From Actinomycetota bacterium (GTDB lineage: Bacteria; Actinomycetota; UBA4738; HRBIN12): a DNA stretch of 64,000 nucleotides. Shown piece after piece: positions 7,554-15,001 of this stretch. The DNA lies in assembly GCA_035640355.1 (NCBI GenBank), contig DASQWI010000006.1, positions 185,239 through 249,238 on the forward strand. Reading direction: 5' to 3'. A program made the translations under genes and the position numbers. The notes under the pieces are model-generated. The model was not told the origin of the DNA. It did not search any database and worked only from the letters and a program-made list of their open reading frames with translations. Position 1 is the stretch's first letter, and every line of letters starts with the position of its first letter.

Positions 7554-9869
7554 TCAAAGTCCCGGCCGGTACGTCCCGACGATCCGGCGAACCAGTCCAG
7601 CGTCTCTCCGAAGATCGGCGATCGCCACTCGTGCGTCCTCCACGGCCGCGTCCGCGTCTTCGGCGGCGGGCGCCGACGAACCGTACGCCGCTCGTTCGGC
7701 AAGCCTCGCCAGATCTCCCAGGTTCCCGTCGGAGAACGCGACGGCGGCGGACAATCGCGCGCGGTGCTCTTCGACCGTTTCGCCGTCGCGCCTGCCGACT
7801 CCGAGGTCCGCGGCGACGCCGTCGAAGACGCGGTACGCCGCGAGGACGCGATGCCGCGGGTCGCGAGCGCGATGGAACGCGCGCCGTCGCAACGTCCACT
7901 TCGCGACGGGAGCGAAGACGAGCAGCAAGGCGCCGGCGACGACGACGGCGAGGAAGATCCACCGATAAGGGATCGAGTAGCCGTTCTCGTTCTCCGGGGG
8001 CGGCCGGGTGTTCAGGAAGCCGGGGGGGAGCTCGCCACCGGAAGAACGGCCGGGCCCCCTGATCTCCGCGCTACCGCGGCCGCAGAGCTCGCGAGGAAGC
8101 GGCCGCCCGCTCGGGTTCCGGCAATTGAGCGACGTGCCCGAGCCGGCGTCGCCAACCGCGCCGCCCTGCCCCGCCGTCCCGTCCGCGTCGCCGGTGGTCG
8201 TGGCGTTCGAGTATGAGCCGGGGATCGTCTCGATCGGATTTGCCCGGCTCGGCGTCGGCTCGAACGGCAGCCAGCCGTAGCCGGGGAAGAAGACCTCGAC
8301 CCAGGCATGAGCGTCCCTCGAGTCGACGGTGTACGTGTCGCCCAGCCGTTCACCCTCGCGAAAGCCGACGGCGACTCGGGCGGGATAGCCGAGTGCCCGC
8401 GCCATGACCGCCATCGCCGTCGCGAACTGCTGGCAGAAACCGCGCTTCGACTCGGTGAGGAAATGGAGGATCGGGTCGGTGCCTTCGACCGGTTCGACGT
8501 CTTGTGTGTATGAGAAGTTGCCGTTCCGGAACCGGTTCTGTAACGCCAGAATCTGGCCGTACGGCGTTTCGGCATCGGCCGTCCATTCGACGGCGAGCTC
8601 GCGCACGCGCGGGTCGACGTTCTCGGGGACCTCCGTCCATTGTCCGTACTGTGTGGGTGCTTCGAACCTCACGAGGTCGAGCTCCTGAGGCGACGGGGCG
8701 ACCACTCTCGACGTCACGCCGTACACGAGCCCCTCCTCGAGCCCACCCGCGAGGACGACCGTGTTGAGGATCTGGTTGTAGCGGAGATCGCCGAACGGGA
8801 CCGTGACCTGTTCGGCCGGGTGCGCCATCGGGAGCCACGGATCGTCGATGCCGTGGAGGATCCGGAACTGCTGCTGGAGCGGCTGAGCGTCCTGAGGGAG
8901 CGGAACCGGTCGGAGCGCCGCGGATGAGCCGAAGGCCTGTCCCTGCTCGGCGAGCGGATCGCTGCTGCTCCACGTGGCCCCGTCGAAGCGATCGAGCGCG
9001 TACAGGCGCCAGTACGCGGGTCCTCCGGGGGATGTGACCTGGAACAGGTCGACGGGATCTTCCTGCTCGAGCTGCGCGAGGATCCCGACGAACGGGTCGA
9101 GCCCGACGCCGTCCTCGCCTCCGGTCGAGAAGTCGACGAGCGCGGCAGCGCGGAACCCGGGGAGGAGTCCCGGCAGCAGCGCCGCGGAGAGCAACGCAAC
9201 GAGCGCGATGCGGCGCGCGCCGCGAGACGCGACGCTCGAGAGGCGCCGCTTGCGAAAGGAGAACCACATCGGCCCCCACTGCCGGACGCGCCTCAAACCG
9301 TCCACGAACACCACGGCGAGCACCGCAGACAGGAACAGGATGGCGTACGCGGGACGTGGTCCGTCCCCGAGCACCGTGTCGGCGAACCCGACGAGCGCGA
9401 CCGACGGGAGGACGGCCAGCAGCGGACTCCCGGCGCGGACGGCGAGCGCGTGGGTGGAGAACGCGGCCGTCCACGTCGAGGTGACGGCGGCCAGCATCAA
9501 CGGTGCGAGCGGCGGCGACGGTGCCACTCGGAGACGAGCCTGCTGAGCGACGAACTCGAGCGAGCGTCCGATCGCGCGGAGTGTGCTTGTGCTTGGAAGG
9601 CCGTACCACGCGGTCTGCGGGTACACGAGCCATGTGAGGGCGAAGGCGAGCCCCGTAGCGCTCACGACGAGTGCCACGACGAGGCCGCGACGTTCGCACA
9701 GACCCGCGACCGCGACCGAGCCGACGGCCGCGACAATCAGTTGGAACGTCGGACGCGTGCCCTCGAACACCCGGCCGAACGCGAGCGCCATCGTCGCGGC
9801 GAGCGCGGCGACGGCGACGACCGCTACGAGCCGCTGACGACGAGCGGACGCGTCTTGTTCGTGTTCCAT
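7554..9869 (-). CDS. Transglutaminase-like membrane protein (TgpA / DUF3488 - transglut_core - DUF4129)
   Basis: Large membrane protein of about 771 residues. The N-terminal third is a bundle of membrane segments (from about residue 15 to 225). An extracytoplasmic part carries the transglutaminase core with the nucleophile in RGFCQQFATAMAVMARALGY and the histidine in DAHAWVEVFFPGYGWLPFEP; the third catalytic position reads E in FEPTP, as in many actinobacterial relatives. A further membrane segment and a DUF4129-like tail follow. ATG at 9867-9869 was chosen; it overlaps the DUF58 gene by 46 nt, and an upstream in-frame start would overlap more. It is the last gene of the moxR-DUF58-tgpA operon. 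The substrate is unknown; cell-envelope protein maturation is the usual guess. Confidence 0.85.
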   Translation of the reverse strand: MEHEQDASARRQRLVAVVAVAALAATMALAFGRVFEGTRPTFQLIVAAVGSVAVAGLCERRGLVVALVVSATGLAFALTWLVYPQTAWYGLPSTSTLRAIGRSLEFVAQQARLRVAPSPPLAPLMLAAVTSTWTAAFSTHALAVRAGSPLLAVLPSVALVGFADTVLGDGPRPAYAILFLSAVLAVVFVDGLRRVRQWGPMWFSFRKRRLSSVASRGARRIALVALLSAALLPGLLPGFRAAALVDFSTGGEDGVGLDPFVGILAQLEQEDPVDLFQVTSPGGPAYWRLYALDRFDGATWSSSDPLAEQGQAFGSSAALRPVPLPQDAQPLQQQFRILHGIDDPWLPMAHPAEQVTVPFGDLRYNQILNTVVLAGGLEEGLVYGVTSRVVAPSPQELDLVRFEAPTQYGQWTEVPENVDPRVRELAVEWTADAETPYGQILALQNRFRNGNFSYTQDVEPVEGTDPILHFLTESKRGFCQQFATAMAVMARALGYPARVAVGFREGERLGDTYTVDSRDAHAWVEVFFPGYGWLPFEPTPSRANPIETIPGSYSNATTTGDADGTAGQGGAVGDAGSGTSLNCRNPSGRPLPRELCGRGSAEIRGPGRSSGGELPPGFLNTRPPPENENGYSIPYRWIFLAVVVAGALLLVFAPVAKWTLRRRAFHRARDPRHRVLAAYRVFDGVAADLGVGRRDGETVEEHRARLSAAVAFSDGNLGDLARLAERAAYGSSAPAAEDADAAVEDARVAIADLRRDAGLVRRIVGTYRPGL

Positions 9870-11056
9870 ACGTCTTTCAGTCGATCGGATGGCGACATCA
9901 CCACCACGTCCCATCCCGAACGCGTCATCGAGAGGCGCGCCTGCGAGGCCCGACCCTCGAGCTGCGCCCGGCGGTCCGGCGGCAGCGTCTGCGGGTCCGT
10001 CGGATGGACGAGGACGGCGATCTTCGGACCGAACATCGTGCCGGTCCGGATGAGAGCCGCAAGCTCGTTCGGTGGCGGCGGCGCACCGACGAGGACGAGC
10101 GTCGTGTCGCTGGCCGCCGCGGTCCTCAGCCGCGTGATGGCGTTCGTCACGGCGCGCGTCGTGTCGTGAGACACGCCGGCGAGCGAATCCAGCAGCTGCT
10201 CTTCGCCCACACGCTGCGGTGGTAGCTGCGGCGTGACGAGCCGTACGGTGAAGCCGTACCGCATCAACACGATGCCGAGCGAGGCGGCCGCCGACACCGC
10301 GCGTTCGAACGGCGGTGTGTGCGCCTGCCCGAGCGCCGTGTCGCGCGTGTCGAGGAACAGCACCGCATTCGAGCGTCGGCTCGATTCGTCCTGACGGATC
10401 ATGAGCTTGCCGCTCCGCGCGACGCTCCGCCAGTGGATTCGCCGGAGGTCGTCACCCTCGACGTAACTCCGCATCGTGTAGAACTCGTCGCCCGTCCGGA
10501 AGAGGTGCTTCGCCAGCGCGAGGCCGCTTCGCATGCCGAACGGCGAGTCGGGACCGCCCACGAGCCGCTCGACCTCGGGCGCGACGACGAGCTCGTCGCG
10601 CTCGTCGAACTCGACGCGAACCTTGGTCAGCGCGAACGGATCGGACAGGTCGACGGTGAGCGGTCCGAGAACGTAGCGGCCGCGCCGCCGGGGCACGAGC
10701 GAGTACCTCACCTGTTGCCGAGCGCGCGGGTGGAGCGACGCGATGACCATGCGCGCCGAGCGGCCGAGCGCCGGAGGCAGGCGATCCTCGATCAGCAGGA
10801 ACGACGTCTGGCCGGATGTCAGGTTCTCGACGTCGAGCTCGACGTGCACTCGTTGTCCCGGTTGAACCCGTGATTCGGATAGGCGACGGCGGATCCGGAG
10901 CCGGTGACGGCTCCACCGGGCGAACAACGAGGTCGCGAACGGAAGGATGACGAGACCGACGGCGATCATGTGCAGGGTCGGCGATCCCGCGATGCGAGCG
11001 GCGACCCACAGCCCGATCGCGGCACCGAAGACGACGACGCCGCGCCCGGACGGCAC
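9824..11056 (-). CDS. DUF58 domain protein, MoxR partner
   Basis: A 410-residue protein with two N-terminal membrane segments (about 5-45, with LHMIAVGLVILPF), an extracytoplasmic or peripheral beta-rich region, and the DUF58 block at about 200-245 (GDDLRRIHWRSVARSGKLMIRQ) leading into a von Willebrand A-like fold (AVLFLDTRDTA). GTG at 11054-11056 starts 1 nt after the moxR stop. In characterised clusters DUF58 proteins work with MoxR AAA+ ATPases, presumably in assembly of protein complexes. Neighbours on both sides support this. The precise role is not known. Confidence 0.85.
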   Translation of the reverse strand: MPSGRGVVVFGAAIGLWVAARIAGSPTLHMIAVGLVILPFATSLFARWSRHRLRIRRRLSESRVQPGQRVHVELDVENLTSGQTSFLLIEDRLPPALGRSARMVIASLHPRARQQVRYSLVPRRRGRYVLGPLTVDLSDPFALTKVRVEFDERDELVVAPEVERLVGGPDSPFGMRSGLALAKHLFRTGDEFYTMRSYVEGDDLRRIHWRSVARSGKLMIRQDESSRRSNAVLFLDTRDTALGQAHTPPFERAVSAAASLGIVLMRYGFTVRLVTPQLPPQRVGEEQLLDSLAGVSHDTTRAVTNAITRLRTAAASDTTLVLVGAPPPPNELAALIRTGTMFGPKIAVLVHPTDPQTLPPDRRAQLEGRASQARLSMTRSGWDVVVMSPSDRLKDVWNTNKTRPLVVSGS

Positions 11057-11057
11057 G

Positions 11058-12035
11058 TTAGGCAGACCCGCCGACCGGCACCGGGACCTCGCCTACGAGC
11101 TCATCGAGGACCGCGTACTGCGTACGGCCCCCCATGACCGCGTCGGCGGTGACGATCACCCGGTGGGCAAGCACGGGCGTGACGAGCGCCTTCACGTCGT
11201 CGGGGATCACGTAGTCCCGCTCCTCCGTCGCTGCCACGGCGCGGGCGGCGCGAAGGAGCATGATTGACGCTCGCGGGCTGGCGCCGAGGTAGACGTCGGG
11301 GTGACGGCGCGTCGCCTCGACGAGGTCGACGATGTACCGGCGAACCGCCGGCGCGACGTGAACCTGGCGGGCCTGCTCGGTCATCTCGTGGACCGACATG
11401 GCGTCGGATACCGGGCCGATGTCGTTCAGTGTCGACTGCACGCCGTGCGTCGCGAGGATCTCGGCCTCGGTGTCGGGCGAGGGGTACCCGATGGCGAGGC
11501 GCATCATGAACCGATCGAGCTGTGCCTCCGGCAGCGGATAGGTGCCCTCGTGCTCGATGGGGTTCTGCGTCGCGATGACCATGAACGGCGATCCCAGCTG
11601 GTACGTCTCCGTGTCGATGGTGACCTGTCGCTCCTCCATACATTCGAGGAGCGCGGATTGCGTCTTCGGGCTGGCGCGGTTGATCTCGTCCCCGAGCACG
11701 ATGTTCGCGAAGATCGCGCCGGGCCTGAACTCGAAATCGCCGCGCTCCTGATTGAAGACGTTCACGCCGGTCACGTCGGTCGGCAGCAGGTCCGGCGTGA
11801 ACTGGATCCGGCGGAACGAGCAGTCGATCGACCGTGCGATCGCCTTGGCCAGCATCGTCTTGCCCACGCCGGGGACGTCCTCGATCAGGATGTGGCCTTC
11901 GGCGATGAGCGCGGCAAGCGCGAGCCGGATCTCGCGGTGCTTGCCCTGGACGACCTGCTCGACGTTCTCCTCGATCTCTCGGAAGCGGCGGCCGAAATCC
12001 TGCCAGTCGCTGGTCGGTTGCTGTCGAGCCTTCAA
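11058..12035 (-). CDS. MoxR-family AAA+ ATPase
   Basis: A 325-residue chaperone-like ATPase. Walker A is DVPGVGKTMLAK (about 53-64), Walker B IVLGDEINRA (about 113-122), sensor 1 ATQNPIEHEGTYPLPEAQLD and a C-terminal lid domain. The start is TTG at 12033-12035: GGAGG stands 4 nt upstream on the coding strand and no ATG or GTG gives a better N-terminus. It is the first gene of the moxR-DUF58-tgpA operon. A TAAGAT hexamer (minus strand, 12062-12067) may be its -10. Family identity is firm; the client process is not. Confidence 0.9.
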   Translation of the reverse strand: MKARQQPTSDWQDFGRRFREIEENVEQVVQGKHREIRLALAALIAEGHILIEDVPGVGKTMLAKAIARSIDCSFRRIQFTPDLLPTDVTGVNVFNQERGDFEFRPGAIFANIVLGDEINRASPKTQSALLECMEERQVTIDTETYQLGSPFMVIATQNPIEHEGTYPLPEAQLDRFMMRLAIGYPSPDTEAEILATHGVQSTLNDIGPVSDAMSVHEMTEQARQVHVAPAVRRYIVDLVEATRRHPDVYLGASPRASIMLLRAARAVAATEERDYVIPDDVKALVTPVLAHRVIVTADAVMGGRTQYAVLDELVGEVPVPVGGSA

Positions 12036-12365
12036 GGGGCCTCCGGGGGTAAGACTCGCTCATCTTACTGGCGCGTTTCTAGACAACTGCGCCCGGCGGG
12101 CGGCGCCGCTCGGACGATGAAGGGGTGGTCGCCGGTTCCCGACGATGACGAGACGGCGGCGCCCGCACCCGGCCGGTGGACACCCCGCGCGGCCCCTTGT
12201 TCGCTACTTCCAGGTATCCCGTCGGGCGAAGGCGCCGCCGCCTCGGTGCGGAATCACAACACTGCGATTCGGTCGGATCAAGCATCTGAACGTGTCGGGG
12301 CGCGGGGGCGGCGAATGTTCCATGCCGAGTTCTTGCAGGTGGCTGCGTATACTCGCTTTGCCGGC
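12036..12365 (+). other. Divergent intergenic region between moxR and the HNH gene
   Basis: About 330 nt without a convincing gene. On the minus strand it holds the moxR ribosome-binding site and a possible -10 (TAAGAT). On the plus strand TATACT (12348-12353) lies 12 nt before the HNH start and may direct a nearly leaderless transcript. Open frame continues through much of the stretch on the plus strand, but its composition is unlike the HNH protein and I do not call it coding. Confidence 0.5.
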
Positions 12366-12848
12366 ATGGGAAGAGCACTGGTCCTGAACACGTCGCACCA
12401 GCCGCTCGCGGTGGTCACTGCGAGGCGCGCCGTGGTGCTCGTCCTGAAGGAGAAGGCCGAAGTTCTTGCCTCCGACGGTCAGGTCTTCCACTCCGAGCGC
12501 GTCTCGATGGACGCGCCCTCGGTGCTCCGTCTTCGCAGGTTCGTTCGCGTTCCCTACCGCGCTCAGGCGCCGCTCACTCGTCGAGCCGTGTTCGCGCGTG
12601 ACCACTGGACGTGTCAGTACTGTGGCGCGCCTGCGGAGAACCTGGATCACGTGGTCCCGAAGTCGCGCGGCGGGACGCACTCGTGGGACAACGTCGTCGC
12701 GGCGTGCCGCCGCTGCAACTCCAAGAAGGAGAACCGGTTCATCGACGAGGCCGGTCTCCACCTAGCGCGACTTCCGCTCGCGCCATCGGACGGGTTCCGT
12801 CTGGCCCTCGGCCGCCTCGAGCCCGAGTGGGAGGCATTCCTTCCCTGA
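12366..12848 (+). CDS. HNH endonuclease
   Basis: A 160-residue protein with an N-terminal region ALVLNTSHQPLAVVTARRA, common in a conserved actinobacterial HNH family, and a C-terminal zinc-HNH module: CQYC (about 85-88), LDHVVPKSRGGTHSWDN with the HNH residues, and CRRCNSKK. The two CxxC pairs should bind a structural zinc. ATG at 12366 matches the family N-terminus; ATG at 12315 is in frame and would add 17 residues. These stand-alone HNH proteins are widespread in Actinobacteria and their cellular role is unsettled. It is followed by the dcw cluster on the same strand, 151 nt away. Confidence 0.85.
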   Translation: MGRALVLNTSHQPLAVVTARRAVVLVLKEKAEVLASDGQVFHSERVSMDAPSVLRLRRFVRVPYRAQAPLTRRAVFARDHWTCQYCGAPAENLDHVVPKSRGGTHSWDNVVAACRRCNSKKENRFIDEAGLHLARLPLAPSDGFRLALGRLEPEWEAFLP

Positions 12849-12938
12849 GGGCGTGAGCTGATCGGCGCGATCGGCGCCACTGTCGGACGCTCCTCCGGAT
12901 CGATCCCCGTTCCATTGGGCCATTTCTCTACGCGCCGC

Positions 12939-12983
12939 TTGACGCGGTGGAGTGCCAGTGGCATAAAGTGGAGCCTGGTGGAG
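12939..12983 (+). promoter_or_regulatory. mraZ promoter with MraZ operator (four GTGG repeats)
   Basis: TTGACG (12939-12944), a 17-nt spacer and CATAAA (12962-12967) form the promoter. Over it lie four direct repeats, GTGGAG at 12947, GTGGCA at 12958, GTGGAG at 12968 and GTGGAG at 12978, spaced 11, 10 and 10 bp, so all face the same side of the helix. MraZ rings are known to bind arrays of GTGG/TGGG repeats with about 10-bp period upstream of their own gene. The placement between and beyond the -35 and -10 predicts autorepression of the dcw operon. Confidence 0.8.
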
Positions 12984-12999
12984 GAGAAGGGGAGGACGC

Positions 13000-13434
13000 G
13001 TGGCCGAGCTGCTCGGCACGCACAGCTACCAGCTCGACCCGAAGGGGCGGATCAGTCTGCCGGCTCGGTTCCGCGACGCGTTTGCAGATGGTGCGGTACT
13101 GACACTTGGTCAAGACGGCTGCCTCTTCTGCTTCCCCAGGGCCGAATGGGAGTCGCGAGCGGTTGAGGTTCACGGCCGCCCCATCTCCGACGCCGAGTCA
13201 CGTGCCTACGCCCGCATGTTCTTCGGTAAGGCCGAGGCCGTCGACCTCGACGGCCAAGGACGGTTGCTGATCCCGCAGCGGCTCCGCGCCGAGGTCGGGA
13301 TCCGCAAGGAGCTCGTCGTACTCGGCGTCTTCGACCGGATGGAGATCTGGGATCGCGAGACGCACGAGCGGTACGAGTCCGGGCACGGCGGCGCCTATCG
13401 AGCCGGCACGCTCGCACCCGGGGGGAGCGCATGA
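13000..13434 (+). CDS. mraZ: Transcriptional regulator MraZ
   Basis: A 144-residue protein with two tandem SpoVT/AbrB-like domains: GTHSYQLDPKGRISLPARFR (about 6-25) and EAVDLDGQGRLLIPQRLR (about 78-95). The DxKGR and DxQGR elements are the DNA-contacting loops. GTG at 13000 is preceded by GGGGAGGAC. It is the first gene of the dcw cluster, and the four repeats over its promoter are its likely binding site. Its stop overlaps the start of the 40-residue membrane protein (ATGA). Confidence 0.95.
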   Translation: MAELLGTHSYQLDPKGRISLPARFRDAFADGAVLTLGQDGCLFCFPRAEWESRAVEVHGRPISDAESRAYARMFFGKAEAVDLDGQGRLLIPQRLRAEVGIRKELVVLGVFDRMEIWDRETHERYESGHGGAYRAGTLAPGGSA

Positions 13435-13553
13435 GAAGGAACGGTCCGCTCGGCCGGGAGGTTCGACAGAGCCTCTCGTTGATCGCCATGACGGCCGCGA
13501 CGATGGTCCTCTACCTCGGTGTCGGTTTGCTCGCCGCCCGTCTTCTCGGGTGA
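13431..13553 (+). CDS. 40-residue single-span membrane protein between mraZ and rsmH
   Basis: ATG at 13431 overlaps the mraZ stop by 4 nt and follows the ribosome-binding site GGGGGAGCGC. The product starts MRRNGPLGREVRQSLSL (basic, so cytoplasmic), then has one hydrophobic segment of about 22 residues (IAMTAATMVLYLGVGLLAAR) and ends RLLG. The overlap, the ribosome-binding site and the clean positive-inside topology argue that it is translated. I do not recognise a family. Its place in the dcw operon suggests a role at the division site or in regulation of MraZ or RsmH, but nothing in the sequence proves it. Confidence 0.65.
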   Translation: MRRNGPLGREVRQSLSLIAMTAATMVLYLGVGLLAARLLG

Positions 13554-13613
13554 GGGGATCGAAGGGGAGCACTGTGCGCAAAGCGAACGTCGTGTGGCCG
13601 GATTGGCGGGCTC

Positions 13614-14468
13614 GTGTGGGCCGGGCATGAGCCGGTCATGGCTGACGAGGTCGTCCGATTCCTCGGCGATCGAGGAATCGTGATCGACATGACGCTCGGC
13701 GCGGGGGGACACGCGGAGGCACTCCTGGAGGCTGGCGTTCGACGTTTGATCGGGATCGATCAAGACCCCGACGCGGTCGAGACCGCAACGTCCCGTCTGT
13801 CGCGGTTCGGCGACCGCTTCACCGCCGTTCGGACCCGGTTCTCACAGCTGCCCGCGGTGAACCGGGTCGACGGCGTCCTATGGGACCTCGGCGTGAGCTC
13901 GATGCAGCTCGATCGCGCGGAGCGCGGCTTCTCCTATCGGAACGACGGTCCGCTGGACATGCGGATGGGAGCCGAGGGCGAGAGCGCGATGGACGTCGTG
14001 AACTCGGCACCGGAGGAAGAGCTCGCCAGGATCCTGTTCGAGTTCGGCGAGGAGCGTCGATCGCGCCGAGTCGCGGCGGCCATCGTCCGGGCGCGGACGC
14101 GGTCGCCGATCACGACGACCGGTGAGCTCGCTCGAGTGGTCGCGGGCGCCCTGGGAGCGCGGCGGGGAGGCCCCCACCCCGCGCGCCGCACGTTTCAGGC
14201 GCTCCGCGTCGCGGTCAACCGGGAGCTGGAGGACCTCGCCCTCTCCCTGCCTCGAGCGGTAGAGGCCCTCGCTCCCGGTGGCCGCATCGTCGCGATCTCG
14301 TACCACTCGCTCGAGGACCGGATCGTCAAGCGCTTCGTCAACGAGCGCGACGACCTCGAACCGCTTACCAAGAAGCCGCTCCGCCCCTCGAAGCGAGAAC
14401 AGGAACGGAATCCGCGCTCCCGCTCGGCGAAGCTGCGGGCGGCAGAGAAACGAGGCGACGCAGCGTGA
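13614..14468 (+). CDS. rsmH: 16S rRNA (cytosine(1402)-N(4))-methyltransferase RsmH
   Basis: A 284-residue SAM-dependent methyltransferase of the MraW family. N-terminal HEPVMADEVVRFL is diagnostic, followed by the SAM loop DMTLGAGGHAEALL (about 25-38), the inserted helical domain, and the C-terminal block RIVAISYHSLEDRIVKRF (about 223-240). GTG at 13614 with GGCGGG upstream is the best start. The 61 nt before it contain a 31-bp sequence nearly identical to the start of dinB. The stop overlaps the ftsL start (GTGA). Confidence 0.95.
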   Translation: MWAGHEPVMADEVVRFLGDRGIVIDMTLGAGGHAEALLEAGVRRLIGIDQDPDAVETATSRLSRFGDRFTAVRTRFSQLPAVNRVDGVLWDLGVSSMQLDRAERGFSYRNDGPLDMRMGAEGESAMDVVNSAPEEELARILFEFGEERRSRRVAAAIVRARTRSPITTTGELARVVAGALGARRGGPHPARRTFQALRVAVNRELEDLALSLPRAVEALAPGGRIVAISYHSLEDRIVKRFVNERDDLEPLTKKPLRPSKREQERNPRSRSAKLRAAEKRGDAA

Positions 14469-14995
14469 GCACCCCCGCCCGCAAGCTGACCGCTCCGCGT
14501 CCGGTCGACCGGTGGACACCGGCCGGTCGCAGCAGAGCAGGGGCTCATGAACGAGCGCAGCGAGCCCACGGGGTGGAAGCTCCTCTGCGACGCGACAACC
14601 GTGCGGTTACCCCGAAGCGACGGCGGAAGCAGCACCGGCTGGGCTTCGCGGTGTTTGCGTCCGCGCTCGTGGCCTCGATGGTCCTCGGCATCGTCGTCTT
14701 ACACGCGCTGCTCGCGCAGCAGTCGTTCCGCCTCGTCGATGCGGAGCGGAAGATCGATCGGCTCGGCGTCGAGCGTCTCGAGCTCTTGCGCGCGCAGGCC
14801 ACCCTGTCCGCTCCGGGTCGGATCGCCGATTGGGCGTTCCGGCACGGCATGCGTCTCCCCGACGACATCCGGATCCTTCGCGCGCCGGAGGGCTCGGGCG
14901 ATCCGTCCGGAGCGGTCACCACCGTCGGCGACGCGACCGACGAAGCGTCCACGCCGGACGCCGCCCGAGCTTCAGCGCCTTCGGAGAACGGCTGA
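14465..14995 (+). CDS. ftsL: FtsL/DivIC-like septum protein
   Basis: A 176-residue bitopic protein. A long basic cytoplasmic N-terminus (about 1-58, ending TPKRRRKQHR) precedes one membrane segment (about 60-82) and a short coiled coil (LVDAERKIDRLGVERLELLRAQ, about 88-110) of the kind that pairs with FtsB/DivIC. The rest is a low-complexity tail. Sequence similarity in this family is weak, so the call rests on topology and the invariant place between rsmH and ftsI. The GTG start overlaps the rsmH stop. Confidence 0.8.
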   Translation: MSTPARKLTAPRPVDRWTPAGRSRAGAHERAQRAHGVEAPLRRDNRAVTPKRRRKQHRLGFAVFASALVASMVLGIVVLHALLAQQSFRLVDAERKIDRLGVERLELLRAQATLSAPGRIADWAFRHGMRLPDDIRILRAPEGSGDPSGAVTTVGDATDEASTPDAARASAPSENG

Positions 14996-15001
14996 TCCGG
15001 C

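Noticed and set aside
11301..12365. Extension of the HNH protein far upstream in the same frame
   Set aside because: It runs through moxR on the other strand and a low-quality stretch; the conserved family N-terminus starts at 12366.
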